Of a DNA stretch of 64,000 nt, positions 16,966-25,681 are shown piece after piece. The translations under genes were made by a program, and so were the position numbers. This DNA comes from Caulobacterales bacterium (GTDB lineage: Bacteria > Pseudomonadota > Alphaproteobacteria > Caulobacterales > Caulobacteraceae): NCBI GenBank assembly GCA_019510435.1, contig JAEKKJ010000018.1, forward strand, positions 62,001 to 126,000. The letters are read 5' to 3'. The notes under the pieces were generated by a model, which was not told where the DNA came from, ran no database searches, and worked only from the letters and a program-made list of their open reading frames with translations. The number at the start of each line of letters is the position of its first letter. Within the stretch, counting starts at the first letter, position 1.

Positions 16966-18183
16966 CTACTTCGGGTCGGGCAGGCCCAGCACCCGCTTGG
17001 CCACCACGTTCAGGTTTACTTCCGAGGTGCCGCCCTCGATCGAATTGGCCTTGGTGCGCAGCCAGCCGCGCGTGGCCACGATCTCGGGCGTCTCGAAGCC
17101 GGGACCCTCCCAGCCCAGGCCTTGGTGGCCCAGCGCCTCGATCATCAGCTCCGAGCGCTCCTTGGCGAACTCGGCGGCCGCATATTTGATGATCGAGGTG
17201 GTCGCCGAAGGACCATTGCCCGCCTTCGACTCCGCCGCCGAGCGGGCGATGGTCAGGCGCAGGGCCTGGAAGTCCATCTTGTTGCGGGTGATCCGCGCGC
17301 GCAGGTCGGCGTCGGAGAGCTCGCCCTCGTCGCCGGCGTAGCGCTTGGCGATCGCCGCCAGGTCGCCCGAGGCCCCGCCCGCCGAGCCGCCCTCGCCGAA
17401 GCCGGCCGAGATGTTCTGCCGCTCGTACTGCAGCAGCCGCTTGGCGATCTCCCAGCCGCCGTTCACCCGGCCGACCAGGTTCTCCTTGGGGATCTTCACG
17501 TCGGTGAAGAAGGTCTCGCAGAACGGGCTCTCGCCGCTGATCAGCGGGATCGGCCGCGTCTCCACGCCGGGGCTCGCCATGTCGATCAGCACGAAGGAGA
17601 TGCCCTCGTGCTTTTTGGAGGTGTCGGTGCGCACCAGGCAGAAGCACCAGTCGGCCTTGTCGGCGTAGCTGGTCCAGATCTTCGAGCCGTTGATCAGCCA
17701 GTGGTCGCCCTTGTCCTCGCACTTGGTCGCCAGGGCCGCCAGGTCCGAGCCCGCGCCGGGCTCGGAATAGCCCTGGCACCACCGCACCTCGCCGCGGACG
17801 ATCCGGGGCAGGTGCTCCTGCTTCTGGGCCTCGTTGGCGTACTCCAGCAGCACCGGGCCCAGCATCCAGATGCCGAACGCCAGCACCGGCGGGCGGTACT
17901 TGCCCGCGGCCAGCTCCTTCTCCAGCACCCGCGCCTGGGCCGGTGACAATCCGCCGCCGCCGTATTCCCGCGGCCAGGTCGGCGTGGTCCAGCCCTTCTC
18001 GGCCATGCGCCGCATCCAGACGATCTGCGGATCGTCCGAGCCGATGAAGGCGCGTCCGCCCCAGATGGCCTCCGGGTCTGTCTTGGCCTTGGGGTCGCGC
18101 AGTTCCGGCGGGTACAGGGCGGCCAGCTGCTCGCGCACCTCCCGCGCGAACGCGTCGAGTTCGGTGGCGCCGAAGTCGGCCAT
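16966..18183 (-). CDS. Acyl-CoA dehydrogenase, large-subunit type
   Basis: A 405-aa acyl-CoA dehydrogenase, first of the 18.2-15.7 kb pair. It starts MADFGATELDAFAREVREQL and carries PTWPREYGGGGLSPAQARV, WCQGYSEPGAGSDLAALA, KIWTSYADKADWCFCL and a C-terminal IEGGTSEVNLNVVAKRVLGLP that nearly matches its downstream neighbour. The proposed catalytic Glu sits in QYERQN. The gene is divergent from the MprF-like gene (129 nt between starts), so a promoter for the dehydrogenases should lie in that gap, though none is obvious. The pairing of two large-type dehydrogenases may mean a hetero-oligomer; this is an inference. Confidence 0.87.
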   Translation of the reverse strand: MADFGATELDAFAREVREQLAALYPPELRDPKAKTDPEAIWGGRAFIGSDDPQIVWMRRMAEKGWTTPTWPREYGGGGLSPAQARVLEKELAAGKYRPPVLAFGIWMLGPVLLEYANEAQKQEHLPRIVRGEVRWCQGYSEPGAGSDLAALATKCEDKGDHWLINGSKIWTSYADKADWCFCLVRTDTSKKHEGISFVLIDMASPGVETRPIPLISGESPFCETFFTDVKIPKENLVGRVNGGWEIAKRLLQYERQNISAGFGEGGSAGGASGDLAAIAKRYAGDEGELSDADLRARITRNKMDFQALRLTIARSAAESKAGNGPSATTSIIKYAAAEFAKERSELMIEALGHQGLGWEGPGFETPEIVATRGWLRTKANSIEGGTSEVNLNVVAKRVLGLPDPK

Positions 18184-18259
18184 GGCGAGGCTCCTGCAGT
18201 CAGACGATCCCCCAACCTAGCGCCCGGGCAGGCGAGGGCAAGCGCATTGAAACGTCTGT

Positions 18260-18290
18260 TTGAGCGAACCGGCCGCAACCTCCCTATAAG
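18260..18290 (+). promoter_or_regulatory. Possible sigma-70-like promoter for the MprF-like gene
   Basis: TTGAGC (18260-18265) and TATAAG (18285-18290) are separated by 19 bp, slightly more than ideal, and lie 22 nt upstream of the proposed ATG. This is pattern matching only. Confidence 0.3.
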
Positions 18291-18312
18291 GGGCCCGCTA
18301 TTAGAGGGGCCG

Positions 18313-19980
18313 ATGCGTTTTCTCCGCGACCTTTGGCCGGCGGCCACCGCCGCTGCGCCCTGGACGGCCGCCGCCCTGACCTGGGCGGCGGGCCTGATGC
18401 TGCTCGCCTCTGGGGCGACGCCGTCCGAACCCGCGCGGTTCGTGGCGCTGATGAAGATCGAGCCGGTGATCCTCATCGAGATCAGCCACTTCCTCTCCAG
18501 CATCCTGGGCCTGGCCCTGGTGATCCTGGCCTTCGGCCTGCGCGCGCGCCAGGACGCCGCCTGGGCCGCCACCATGATCGTGGTCCTGGTCGCCGCGCCG
18601 CTGTCGCTGGTGAAGGGCTTTGTCTGGGAGGAGACCACCGCCCTGGTGACCCTGGCGGCCCTGCTGGCGCCCTTCCACCACGCGTTCCCGCGCAAGACCC
18701 GGCTGACGCGCATGGAGGTGACCCCCGGCTGGCTCTTCTCCGCGCTCTGCCTGGTGCTGGGGGCCGGGCTCCTCGGCCTCTGGTCGTTCGAACACGCCGA
18801 CTACGCCGACCAGCCCTGGTGGCGGCTGATGGCGGACGCCGACGCCAACCGCTCGCTGCGCGCCTGGGCCGGCTCGGCCCTGGTGCTGTTCGGCTTCGGG
18901 ATCTGGCGCCTGTTCGTCTCTGCCGCCACCCCGCCGATCGTCGGCGAGGAGGATCCGGACTTCCAGCGCGTGCGCGCCATCCTCGCCAGCGCCGAGTCCG
19001 CCAGGCCCGGCTCCAACCTCGCCCTGCTCGGCGACAAGCGGTTCCTGTTCTCGCCATCCGGCGACAGCTTCCTGATGTTCGGGGTGCGCGGGCGCAGCTG
19101 GATCGCCCTGGGCGCCCCCGTCGGGCGTCACGACGAGCGGCTGGAGCTGATGTGGCGCTTCCGCGAGCTGGCCGACGCCCACGCCGCGCGGCCCGGCTTC
19201 TATGGCCTCGACGCGGAGGACCTGCCCGACGCGGTGGAGCTGGGCTTCGCGATCCAGAAGCTGGGCGAATCGGCGCTGACCCCGCTGGAGACCTTCAGCC
19301 TGGAGGGGCGCCGCCGTGGCAACCTGCGCCGCGCCTGGCGCAAGGCGGCGGAGGAGGGGGCGACCTTCGAGGTGGTCCCGCCCGAGCGCGTCCCGCCGCT
19401 GCTGCCCGACCTGCGCGCGGTCTCCGACACCTGGCTGGCCGGCCAGGCGGGCGGCGAGAAGGGCTTCTCCCTGGGCGGCTTCCACGACGCCTATGTCAGC
19501 GAGTTCCCGGTGGCGGTCGTGCGCTGGCAGGGCAAGATCATCGCCTTCGCCACCCTCTGGCCGGTGGCCAGCAAGGAGGCCTTCTCCATCGACCTGATGC
19601 GCTATGTGGAGGAGGGCCCGCGCAACATCATGGACTACCTCTTCGTCGAGCTGATGGAGTGGGGCCGCGGCCAGGGCTACACCGCCTTCGACTTCGGCAT
19701 GGCGCCGCTCTCCGGCCTCGACGACCGGCCGCTGGCGCCGATGATGTCCCGCGTCGGCCGGCTGCTCTTCGACCGCGGCGAGGAGATCTACAACTTCCAG
19801 GGCGTGCGCCGGTACAAGGACAAGTACGACCCGCTCTGGCAGCCGCGCTACGTCGCCTGCGCCCGCAAGTGGGCCATCCCCCTGCTGCTCGCCGACGCCA
19901 GCCTCCTGGCCTCCGGCGGCGTGGTCGGCCTCACCCGGCGCCCGAAGCGGGTCGAGGAGGCCCTGCCGCAGGCGGCCTGA
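18313..19980 (+). CDS. MprF-like phosphatidylglycerol lysyltransferase domain (DUF2156) membrane protein
   Basis: A 555-aa inner-membrane protein. About five or six hydrophobic segments occupy residues 1-200, far fewer than the flippase plus linker segments of full-length MprF. The C-terminal half (about 230-540) is the DUF2156 aminoacyl-transferase domain: DKRFLFSPSGDSFLMFGVRGRSW, a GLDAEDLPDAVELGFAIQKLGESA stretch, FSLEGRRRGNLRRAWRKA, and FDFGMAPLSGL ... NFQGVRRYKDKYDP. MprF enzymes transfer lysine or alanine from tRNA to phosphatidylglycerol, lowering surface charge and giving resistance to cationic peptides. ATG 18313 is chosen because AGAGGGG precedes it. A role other than lipid aminoacylation is possible, because short versions are poorly studied. 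Confidence 0.75.
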   Translation: MRFLRDLWPAATAAAPWTAAALTWAAGLMLLASGATPSEPARFVALMKIEPVILIEISHFLSSILGLALVILAFGLRARQDAAWAATMIVVLVAAPLSLVKGFVWEETTALVTLAALLAPFHHAFPRKTRLTRMEVTPGWLFSALCLVLGAGLLGLWSFEHADYADQPWWRLMADADANRSLRAWAGSALVLFGFGIWRLFVSAATPPIVGEEDPDFQRVRAILASAESARPGSNLALLGDKRFLFSPSGDSFLMFGVRGRSWIALGAPVGRHDERLELMWRFRELADAHAARPGFYGLDAEDLPDAVELGFAIQKLGESALTPLETFSLEGRRRGNLRRAWRKAAEEGATFEVVPPERVPPLLPDLRAVSDTWLAGQAGGEKGFSLGGFHDAYVSEFPVAVVRWQGKIIAFATLWPVASKEAFSIDLMRYVEEGPRNIMDYLFVELMEWGRGQGYTAFDFGMAPLSGLDDRPLAPMMSRVGRLLFDRGEEIYNFQGVRRYKDKYDPLWQPRYVACARKWAIPLLLADASLLASGGVVGLTRRPKRVEEALPQAA

Positions 19981-19992
19981 CGGCGGCTCGGC

Positions 19993-20205
19993 TCAGCGGC
20001 CGCGCAGCTGCACGCCCAGCATCCGCAGCCCGATCCCCAGCATCGCCACCGCAGCGGCCGCCGTGGTGACCATGATCAGCCGCCAGGGAATCAGCCGCGG
20101 GCCCTTCGCCAGGTTGGGCGGCCGCGATCCGCGCCAGCCCGCGAACGTCGCCACCGCCGCGCACGAGGCGCCCACCGCCAGCACCACGCCCAAGTCCCAA
20201 TCCAT
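19993..20205 (-). CDS. Small two-helix membrane protein
   Basis: A 70-aa hypothetical protein with two predicted transmembrane helices (about residues 5-23 and 42-62) joined by a basic loop containing RGSRPPNLAKGPRLIPWR. It ends in a short basic tail. It is convergent with the MprF-like gene and divergent from podJ. No family is recognised. The reasonable start, charge distribution and helices support a real gene, but its small size leaves doubt. Confidence 0.55.
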   Translation of the reverse strand: MDWDLGVVLAVGASCAAVATFAGWRGSRPPNLAKGPRLIPWRLIMVTTAAAAVAMLGIGLRMLGVQLRGR

Positions 20206-20271
20206 GGCCGAGCCTTAGGCCAGGCCGGGCCGGCCATCCACAGGAACCCGCATCCGCCACTACATCTGGTG

Positions 20272-20299
20272 TTAAGCGTTCGTTTACACCCCAGGAATC
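20272..20299 (+). promoter_or_regulatory. CtrA-like box and GANTC site upstream of podJ
   Basis: TTAA (20272-20275) and TTTA (20283-20286) are separated by exactly 7 nt, close to the Caulobacter CtrA motif TTAA-N7-TTAA. GAATC (20295-20299), a GANTC target of the CcrM methylase, follows, and a second GANTC (GATTC, 20332-20336) overlaps the leader just before the start codon. Together they suggest cell-cycle control by CtrA and by the methylation-sensitive regulator GcrA. Confidence 0.5.
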
Positions 20300-20338
20300 G
20301 GTGGTTAGCGTCCTATCTCAGGCGGAGAAGCGATTCGG

Positions 20339-23059
20339 ATGAGCGCGGGGGCGCCCTGGAGCGTCAAGGGGATTGACCCGAAGGCCCGCGAGGTCGCCAA
20401 GGACCTTGCCCGGCGTTCCGGCATGACGCTGGGCGAGTGGCTGAACCGGGTCATCCTCGAGGATGACCTGCCGGACGAGGTGAGCGCCGAGTCGCAGTTC
20501 GCCGAACGCCCGCAGCGGATGTCCGACGCCATCCCGCACCTGCGCGCCGTGCCGTCCAGCCTGCCGCCCATCGGCTCGCCCGATATCGGTCGCGTGGCCG
20601 TGGCCCTGGACCGGCTGACCGACCGCATCGAGGCCTCCGAGACCCGTACCGGCCTCGCCATCTCCGGCGTCGAGCATTCGATCCGCCAGGCCCTGGCCCG
20701 CATCGAGACCGCCGAGCGCGAGCAGCAGGCCGCGGCCCAGCGCCTGGAGGGGCTGCTGGCCGAGACCAACGCCGAGCAGAGCTATTTCGGCGAGCGCCTG
20801 CGCCGCCTGGAGGCCGAGCCCGGCCCCCGCGCGGACGAGACCTCGCGCGCTCTCGAAGGCCGCCTGGCCCGCGCCGAGCCGGAGCAGGTGGTTGAGGCCG
20901 TGCTGGCCCGCCTGGGCGATCGCATCGCCGCCGCCGAGGCGCGCACCGGCGCGGCGCTTGCCGACCTCAAGGGCGCCTTCGTGGCCCTCGACCGCCGCCT
21001 GGGCGCGGTGGAGCAGGGCGGGGTCGGCGAACAGGCCGAGCTGCGCTTCGAGGCCCTGGCCCAGGTCTTCACCCACCGCCTGGACGCGGTTCGCGCGGAG
21101 GTGGCCGAGAAGCTCGCCGCCGCCGGCGGGCCGGAGATCGAGGCGCGCTTCGCCCAGATGGGCGAGGCGGTCCGCGCCGCCGAGCAGCGCTCGGCCAAGG
21201 CGGTCGAGGAGATGGGCCGGCAGGTGCTGAGCATGGCCGAGGCGGTCGGCCGCAAGCTGCTGGATGTGGACGAGCGCAGCGCCCAGGCCATCGACCAGGT
21301 GGGGACCGAGGTGGCCCGCGTGGCCGGCGCCGTCGAGCTGCGCCTGGCGCGCGGCGAACAGACCCAGGCCGAGGCCTTCGAGCGCCTCTCCGGCGAACTC
21401 ACCCGCGTCACCGAGGCCCTCACTGAGCGCCTGGCGGTCTCCGAGCAGCGCGCCGCCGCCGCCATCGAGGGCGTCGGCGACCAGGTCGCCCGGGTCACCG
21501 AGCGGATCGAGGCGCGCCACGACCGCGCCGCCATCGACGCCGCCGCCCGGATGGCCGAGGTCGAGACCCGCGCCGCCGAGCAGCTGCGGCCAACCCAGAC
21601 GGACTTTGCCCAGACAGACCTGGCCCAGACCGACTTCGTCCAGCCCGATCTCGCCGAGCCCGATCTCGCTGAGCCCGATCTCCCCCAGACCGACCTGGCG
21701 GCGACCCTCGGTCCGCCTCCGGAGCCGGAACTGGAATCGGAGCTGGAGCCCGAGCTGGCGTTCGCCGCCGCCGCGGCCTTCGGCCCCGAGCTCTTCTCCC
21801 GCGCCGAACCCGAGCCCGCGCCCGGCGCCGAGCCGCGTCCGGAAACCGTCCACGCCGCCTGGCGCCGCCTTGATCTGGACGTGCCGGAGCCGGAGGTTCC
21901 CGAGAGCTTCGCGCCGATCGTGGAGACCGACGAGGACCTGTTCGCCGCCGATCCCCAGGACCGCCCGCCGGTGCGCGGTCCGGAGCTTTCGACGCGCGAA
22001 GTGATCGAGCAGGCCCGCGCCGCCGCCCGCGCCGCCAGCCAGGGCCCGGGCGTCCCGGAGGGGACCGAGGCCCTGCGCATGCGCGCCAAGGTCGGCGCCG
22101 GCGTCTCGGGCCGCCTGTTCACCGGGTTCGGCAAGCCGAAGAAGCAGGCCACCACTCTGCAGACCGCCCTGATGGTCGCCGGCGGCGCCGCCTTCCTGAG
22201 CGTCAGCGCCGCGGGCCTGACCCTGATGCAGGGACCGGCGCGCCCGCAGGAGCCGGCCCAGCTGGAGCCGCAGGGCGTCGCGCCGCGTGCGGCGGTGGCC
22301 CTCGCGCCCGGCTTTGCGCCCGCGCCGGCCGCCGACGCCCTCGCCGTCGCGCCGCCTTCGTTCGAGCAGGTCCGCGCCGAGGTCGAGGCGGGCCACGCCA
22401 GCGCGATCGACCCCCTGCGCGCCCTGGCGGCCGCGGGCGACCCGCAGGCCCAGCTCTACCTGGCCGACCTGCTGGACGCCGGCCGCGCCGGGCTGGCGCG
22501 CGATCCGACCGAGGCCCGCCGCCTCACCGCCCTGGCCGCCGACGCCGGCGACGCCAAGGCCATGCACAATCTGGGCGTCTACGAGTTCCGAGGGGAGGGC
22601 GGTCCTGTGGACCTGGCCAGCGCTGTCGGCTGGTTCCGCAGGGCCGCTTCCGCCGGCGTGGTGGAGAGCCAGTACAACCTGGGCCTCCTCTACCAGTCGG
22701 GCAGCGGCGTGCCCAAGGACCTGGCTCAGGCGCGCCACTGGTTCGGCCTCGCCGCCCAGCACGGTGACGCCGAGGCGCGCAAGGCCCTGGCTGAGCTCAC
22801 GCCGCCGAAGCGCGAGATCCCCCGTGCCGCCGCGCCGGCTCGGGCGGCCCTGCGCCCCAGCGCCGCCCGTCGCGACCCGCCGGCCGGCTCGCCCAATGTC
22901 ATGCAGGCCCAGGTGATCCTGGCCCGGCTGGGCTATTTCGAGGGGTCCGCCGACGGCCACGTCAGCGACGCCTACCGCGTGGCGCTCTTCCGCTACCAGC
23001 AGGACCAGCGCGACCAGATGGCCGGGCCCCGCCCCTACGCCGTCGCCGTCCAGCGTTGA
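20339..23059 (+). CDS. podJ: PodJ-like polar organelle development protein
   Basis: A 906-aa polar scaffold. The N-terminus (APWSVKGIDPKAREVAKDLA, then RRSGMTLGEWLNRVILEDD) is the signature start of PodJ. Residues of about 80-420 are a long heptad-rich coiled coil in the cytoplasm, then an acidic/Pro-rich disordered linker with an eight-unit pentapeptide repeat (Q/E-T/P-D-F/L-x, near 420-455). A single transmembrane helix lies near 605-625. The periplasmic part has Sel1/TPR-like repeats (about 690-820, AMHNLGVYEFRGEG, SQYNLGLLYQSGSGV) and a C-terminal peptidoglycan-binding-like region with RVALFRYQQDQRDQ. In Caulobacter, PodJ marks the new pole and recruits pilus, holdfast and signalling proteins. 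Its length is close to the 974 aa of C. crescentus PodJ. Confidence 0.88.
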   Translation: MSAGAPWSVKGIDPKAREVAKDLARRSGMTLGEWLNRVILEDDLPDEVSAESQFAERPQRMSDAIPHLRAVPSSLPPIGSPDIGRVAVALDRLTDRIEASETRTGLAISGVEHSIRQALARIETAEREQQAAAQRLEGLLAETNAEQSYFGERLRRLEAEPGPRADETSRALEGRLARAEPEQVVEAVLARLGDRIAAAEARTGAALADLKGAFVALDRRLGAVEQGGVGEQAELRFEALAQVFTHRLDAVRAEVAEKLAAAGGPEIEARFAQMGEAVRAAEQRSAKAVEEMGRQVLSMAEAVGRKLLDVDERSAQAIDQVGTEVARVAGAVELRLARGEQTQAEAFERLSGELTRVTEALTERLAVSEQRAAAAIEGVGDQVARVTERIEARHDRAAIDAAARMAEVETRAAEQLRPTQTDFAQTDLAQTDFVQPDLAEPDLAEPDLPQTDLAATLGPPPEPELESELEPELAFAAAAAFGPELFSRAEPEPAPGAEPRPETVHAAWRRLDLDVPEPEVPESFAPIVETDEDLFAADPQDRPPVRGPELSTREVIEQARAAARAASQGPGVPEGTEALRMRAKVGAGVSGRLFTGFGKPKKQATTLQTALMVAGGAAFLSVSAAGLTLMQGPARPQEPAQLEPQGVAPRAAVALAPGFAPAPAADALAVAPPSFEQVRAEVEAGHASAIDPLRALAAAGDPQAQLYLADLLDAGRAGLARDPTEARRLTALAADAGDAKAMHNLGVYEFRGEGGPVDLASAVGWFRRAASAGVVESQYNLGLLYQSGSGVPKDLAQARHWFGLAAQHGDAEARKALAELTPPKREIPRAAAPARAALRPSAARRDPPAGSPNVMQAQVILARLGYFEGSADGHVSDAYRVALFRYQQDQRDQMAGPRPYAVAVQR

Positions 23060-23091
23060 CCCGACCCGTGGTCCGGTCGTAGGCCGGCCGC

Positions 23092-24012
23092 GTGGACATC
23101 TACCTCCCCATCGCCGAGGTGGCGGTCAATGCGCCGCTGATCGTGGGCCTGGGCGCGCTGGTCGGCTTCATCTCGGGCATGTTCGGGATCGGCGGCGGGT
23201 TCCTGATGACCCCGCTCCTGGTGTTCTTCGGCGTGCCGGCGCCGGTAGCGGTCTCGTCCATGGCCAACCACGTGGCCGCTTCGTCCATGTCCAGCGTCAT
23301 CGCCTACGGCCGCCGCCGGGCGGTGGACCTGCGGATGGGGGCGGTGCTGGCGGCCGGCGGCATCGTCGGCGCCTTCGCAGGCGTCGAGCTATTCCGGGTG
23401 CTGCGCCTCCTGGGCCAGGCGGACCTGGTGGTGGCGGTTTCCTACCTCGTCTTCCTCAGCATCATCGGCGGGCTGATGCTCTGGGAATCCGCCGGCGCCA
23501 TCCTGCGCCGCCGCCGGGGCCAGCCGCCGCCGCCGCGGCGCGACCGCCGCCCCGTCTGGCTCTATGGCCTGCCGCTGAAGATGCGTTTCCCGCGCTCACG
23601 GCTCTACATCAGCGTCATCCCGCCCCTGCTGCTGGGCGCCTTCGTCGGCGTCCTGTCGGCGATCATGGGCGTCGGCGGCGGCTTCGTCCTGGTCCCGGCC
23701 ATGGTCTACATCCTGCGCATGCCCGCCGGCATGGTGGTGGGCACCAGCCTGATGCAGATCATCATCACCACCGCGCTCACCGGGGTGCTGCAGGCCGGCC
23801 GCAACCAGACCGTGGACATCGTGCTGGCTACCCTCTTGCTGCTGGGCGGCGTAGTCGGCGCCCAGCTGGGCGCCCGCGCCTCCAGCCGCTTCCGGGCCGA
23901 GGAGCTGCGCGCCATCCTGGCGCTCATCGTCCTGCTGGTGGGCCTGCGCATGGGCCTGGGCCTCTTCTTCCGGCCGGACGAGCCCTTCGTCCTGATGTCG
24001 GGGGCCGGCTGA
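23092..24012 (+). CDS. TSUP family (TauE/SafE) membrane transporter
   Basis: A 306-aa inner-membrane protein with two homologous halves, each starting with the Gly-rich TSUP motif: GALVGFISGMFGIGGGFLMTP and GAFVGVLSAIMGVGGGFVLVP. Eight or so transmembrane segments are predicted, with a basic, Pro-rich cytoplasmic loop (RRRRGQPPPPRRDRRP) in the middle. Family members export sulfite, sulfoacetate or other organosulfur anions. The start is GTG at 23092. Its stop overlaps the next start (TGATG), showing translational coupling with the TIGR02186 gene. Confidence 0.85.
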   Translation: MDIYLPIAEVAVNAPLIVGLGALVGFISGMFGIGGGFLMTPLLVFFGVPAPVAVSSMANHVAASSMSSVIAYGRRRAVDLRMGAVLAAGGIVGAFAGVELFRVLRLLGQADLVVAVSYLVFLSIIGGLMLWESAGAILRRRRGQPPPPRRDRRPVWLYGLPLKMRFPRSRLYISVIPPLLLGAFVGVLSAIMGVGGGFVLVPAMVYILRMPAGMVVGTSLMQIIITTALTGVLQAGRNQTVDIVLATLLLLGGVVGAQLGARASSRFRAEELRAILALIVLLVGLRMGLGLFFRPDEPFVLMSGAG

Positions 24013-24800
24013 TGGCCCCAGCCCTCCCGCCGGCCCCGCCGCTGCTGCAGATCCAGCCGCCGACCACCGCCGCCGTCTCCGCCGCGCTCACCGAGACCAC
24101 GGTGCAGGTGAAGTCCGACTTCCGCGGCGCGCGCATCGTGCTCTACGGCGCGGTGTTCGACCCCGGCGGCCACCCCGGCGACGTGGTGGTCATCGTGCGC
24201 GGCCCCGACCAGCCGGTGCGCATCACCCGCAAGCAGCGCATCGCCGGTCTCTGGCTCAACAGCCGCCCGGTGGTGTTCCAGGGCGCGCCCGGCTTCTACC
24301 GCGCGGCCTCCAACCGCCCGCTGGACGACATCGCCAACTTCGGCGAGTTGCGTCGCCTGGGCGCGGGCCTGGACCACCTGGCCATCAACGCCCCGGCCGA
24401 GCAGCGCACCGTCACCCGCTACGGCGTGCGCGACGTGGTGGTGAGCCAGCTGGGCGCCGACTACTACGACTGGCGCAGCGCCGTCGTGCGCCTGAAGGAG
24501 AAAGCCCACCTCTACGACGAGGACGACCATGGCGTGCGGTTCGTCGACCGCGGCCTGTTCCGCGCCGAGATCGCCCTGCCGGCCGCCGCGCCCACCGGCG
24601 TCTACCGCGCCGACATCCTGCTCTTCCAGCACGGCCGGCTGGTGTCGGCCCGCGCCCGCACGCTGACGGTGGAGAAGGTCGGCCTCGAACGGGCCCTTTA
24701 CGTCTGGGCGCACGTCAGGCCATGGTCCTATGGCCTGGCCTCGATGGCGTTCGCCCTCGCGGTCGGCTGGGCGGCCTCGGCGGCGTTCCGGAGAGACTGA
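24012..24800 (+). CDS. TIGR02186 family membrane-anchored protein
   Basis: A 262-aa protein with an extracytoplasmic beta-rich domain and one C-terminal transmembrane helix (about residues 235-257, GLASMAFALAVGWAASAAF) followed by RRD. The TTVQVKSDFRGARIVLYGAV motif and VVIVRGPDQPVRITRKQRIAGLW are typical of the alphaproteobacterial TIGR02186 family, which is usually found next to a TauE-type transporter. The 1-nt overlap with that gene supports a joint role. Function unknown; it could be a partner subunit of the transporter. A classical signal peptide is not clear at the annotated start. Confidence 0.75.
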   Translation: MAPALPPAPPLLQIQPPTTAAVSAALTETTVQVKSDFRGARIVLYGAVFDPGGHPGDVVVIVRGPDQPVRITRKQRIAGLWLNSRPVVFQGAPGFYRAASNRPLDDIANFGELRRLGAGLDHLAINAPAEQRTVTRYGVRDVVVSQLGADYYDWRSAVVRLKEKAHLYDEDDHGVRFVDRGLFRAEIALPAAAPTGVYRADILLFQHGRLVSARARTLTVEKVGLERALYVWAHVRPWSYGLASMAFALAVGWAASAAFRRD

Positions 24801-24806
24801 TTGCTC

Positions 24807-25274
24807 ATGGATGAGACGCAGGCCGCCGCCCGGGCGGAGTCCATCCCGGCGCCGCTGTGGGGCATCGCCCTCACCGCGCTCGCGCCGTTCCCCGCGGCCG
24901 GCGTCGCCTACGCCTATGGCCCGCCGCACCTCATGCGCCCGGCCCTGACCATCATACTGGCCTGGTCGGCGGTGGTGCTGTCGTTCCTGGGCGGCGTGCG
25001 CTGGGGCCTGGAGACGCGCGAGCCCGCGCCGCGCTGGCAGCGCCAGGTCTTCTCGTTCCTGGCCGCGGTGGCTGGGGCGGTGATCCTGCTCACCCGCGGG
25101 CGCGTTCCCGACACCTGGATCGTCGGCGGCTTCATCACCGCCTTCATGATCCAGTGGCTGTTCGACCACCAGACGCCGAACACCCCCTCGCGCTACCCCG
25201 TCCTCTCCACCGCGGTCACCACCGCCGCCTGCGCCTCCCTGGCCATGGTGCTGGAGCGGGCGCTGCACAGCTGA
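24807..25274 (+). CDS. DUF3429 family membrane protein
   Basis: A protein of about 155 aa with five hydrophobic segments and the DUF3429 pattern: PAPLWGIALTALAPFPAAG, a LSFLGGVRWGLE motif, and WLFDHQTPNTPSRYPVLSTAVT. The family is made of small inner-membrane proteins of unknown function. ATG 24807 is annotated; a TTG at 24801 lies nearer the GGAGAG ribosome binding site and is an equally good candidate. It follows the TIGR02186 gene with almost no gap and is probably in the same operon. Confidence 0.75.
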   Translation: MDETQAAARAESIPAPLWGIALTALAPFPAAGVAYAYGPPHLMRPALTIILAWSAVVLSFLGGVRWGLETREPAPRWQRQVFSFLAAVAGAVILLTRGRVPDTWIVGGFITAFMIQWLFDHQTPNTPSRYPVLSTAVTTAACASLAMVLERALHS

Positions 25275-25327
25275 GCGCGCGGCGCGGAATCTCCTCGACG
25301 CACCGGCGAAGGCGTCTAGGCTTCGGC

Positions 25328-25603
25328 ATGGACGATCCCAAGCCCGCGCCCGAGCCGCGCCCTCTCTATACGCCGGAGTTCGCGGCCAAGCGTCGGCGCA
25401 GCATCTTCTGGGCCATGATCATGTGCCTCGGCATGGGCGCCGCCTTGACCGCCGACGCCCTCTATCAGCGCACGCACGGCGGCATGGTCAGCATGGGCTA
25501 CAGGCACGGTTCGTACCCCTGGTGGATGGTGGTCCCGATGGGGGTCGGCCTCTTGATGCTGGGGGCCTGGGGCCTCTGGGACAATCTGCGCGGCCGCGAC
25601 TGA
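25328..25603 (+). CDS. Small membrane protein with two helices
   Basis: A 91-aa hypothetical protein. After a Pro-rich cytoplasmic N-terminus (MDDPKPAPEPRPLYTPEF) come a basic AAKRRRS segment and two predicted transmembrane helices (IFWAMIMCLGMGAALTADAL and WWMVVPMGVGLLMLGAWGLW). It ends in NLRGRD. I do not recognise the family. It follows the DUF3429 gene in the same direction after 53 nt. Confidence 0.6.
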   Translation: MDDPKPAPEPRPLYTPEFAAKRRRSIFWAMIMCLGMGAALTADALYQRTHGGMVSMGYRHGSYPWWMVVPMGVGLLMLGAWGLWDNLRGRD

Positions 25604-25681
25604 GCGCGACCGGGACCGCCCCCTTCCCACCCTCGCCGAACGCTGTATCCTAACAGTGTCAACATTCGGCGGAGCGATGAC

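Noticed and set aside
20318..22960. Very long open frame antisense to podJ
   Set aside because: It mirrors the strong codon bias of podJ in a high-GC genome and has no recognisable motifs, signal or ribosome binding site.
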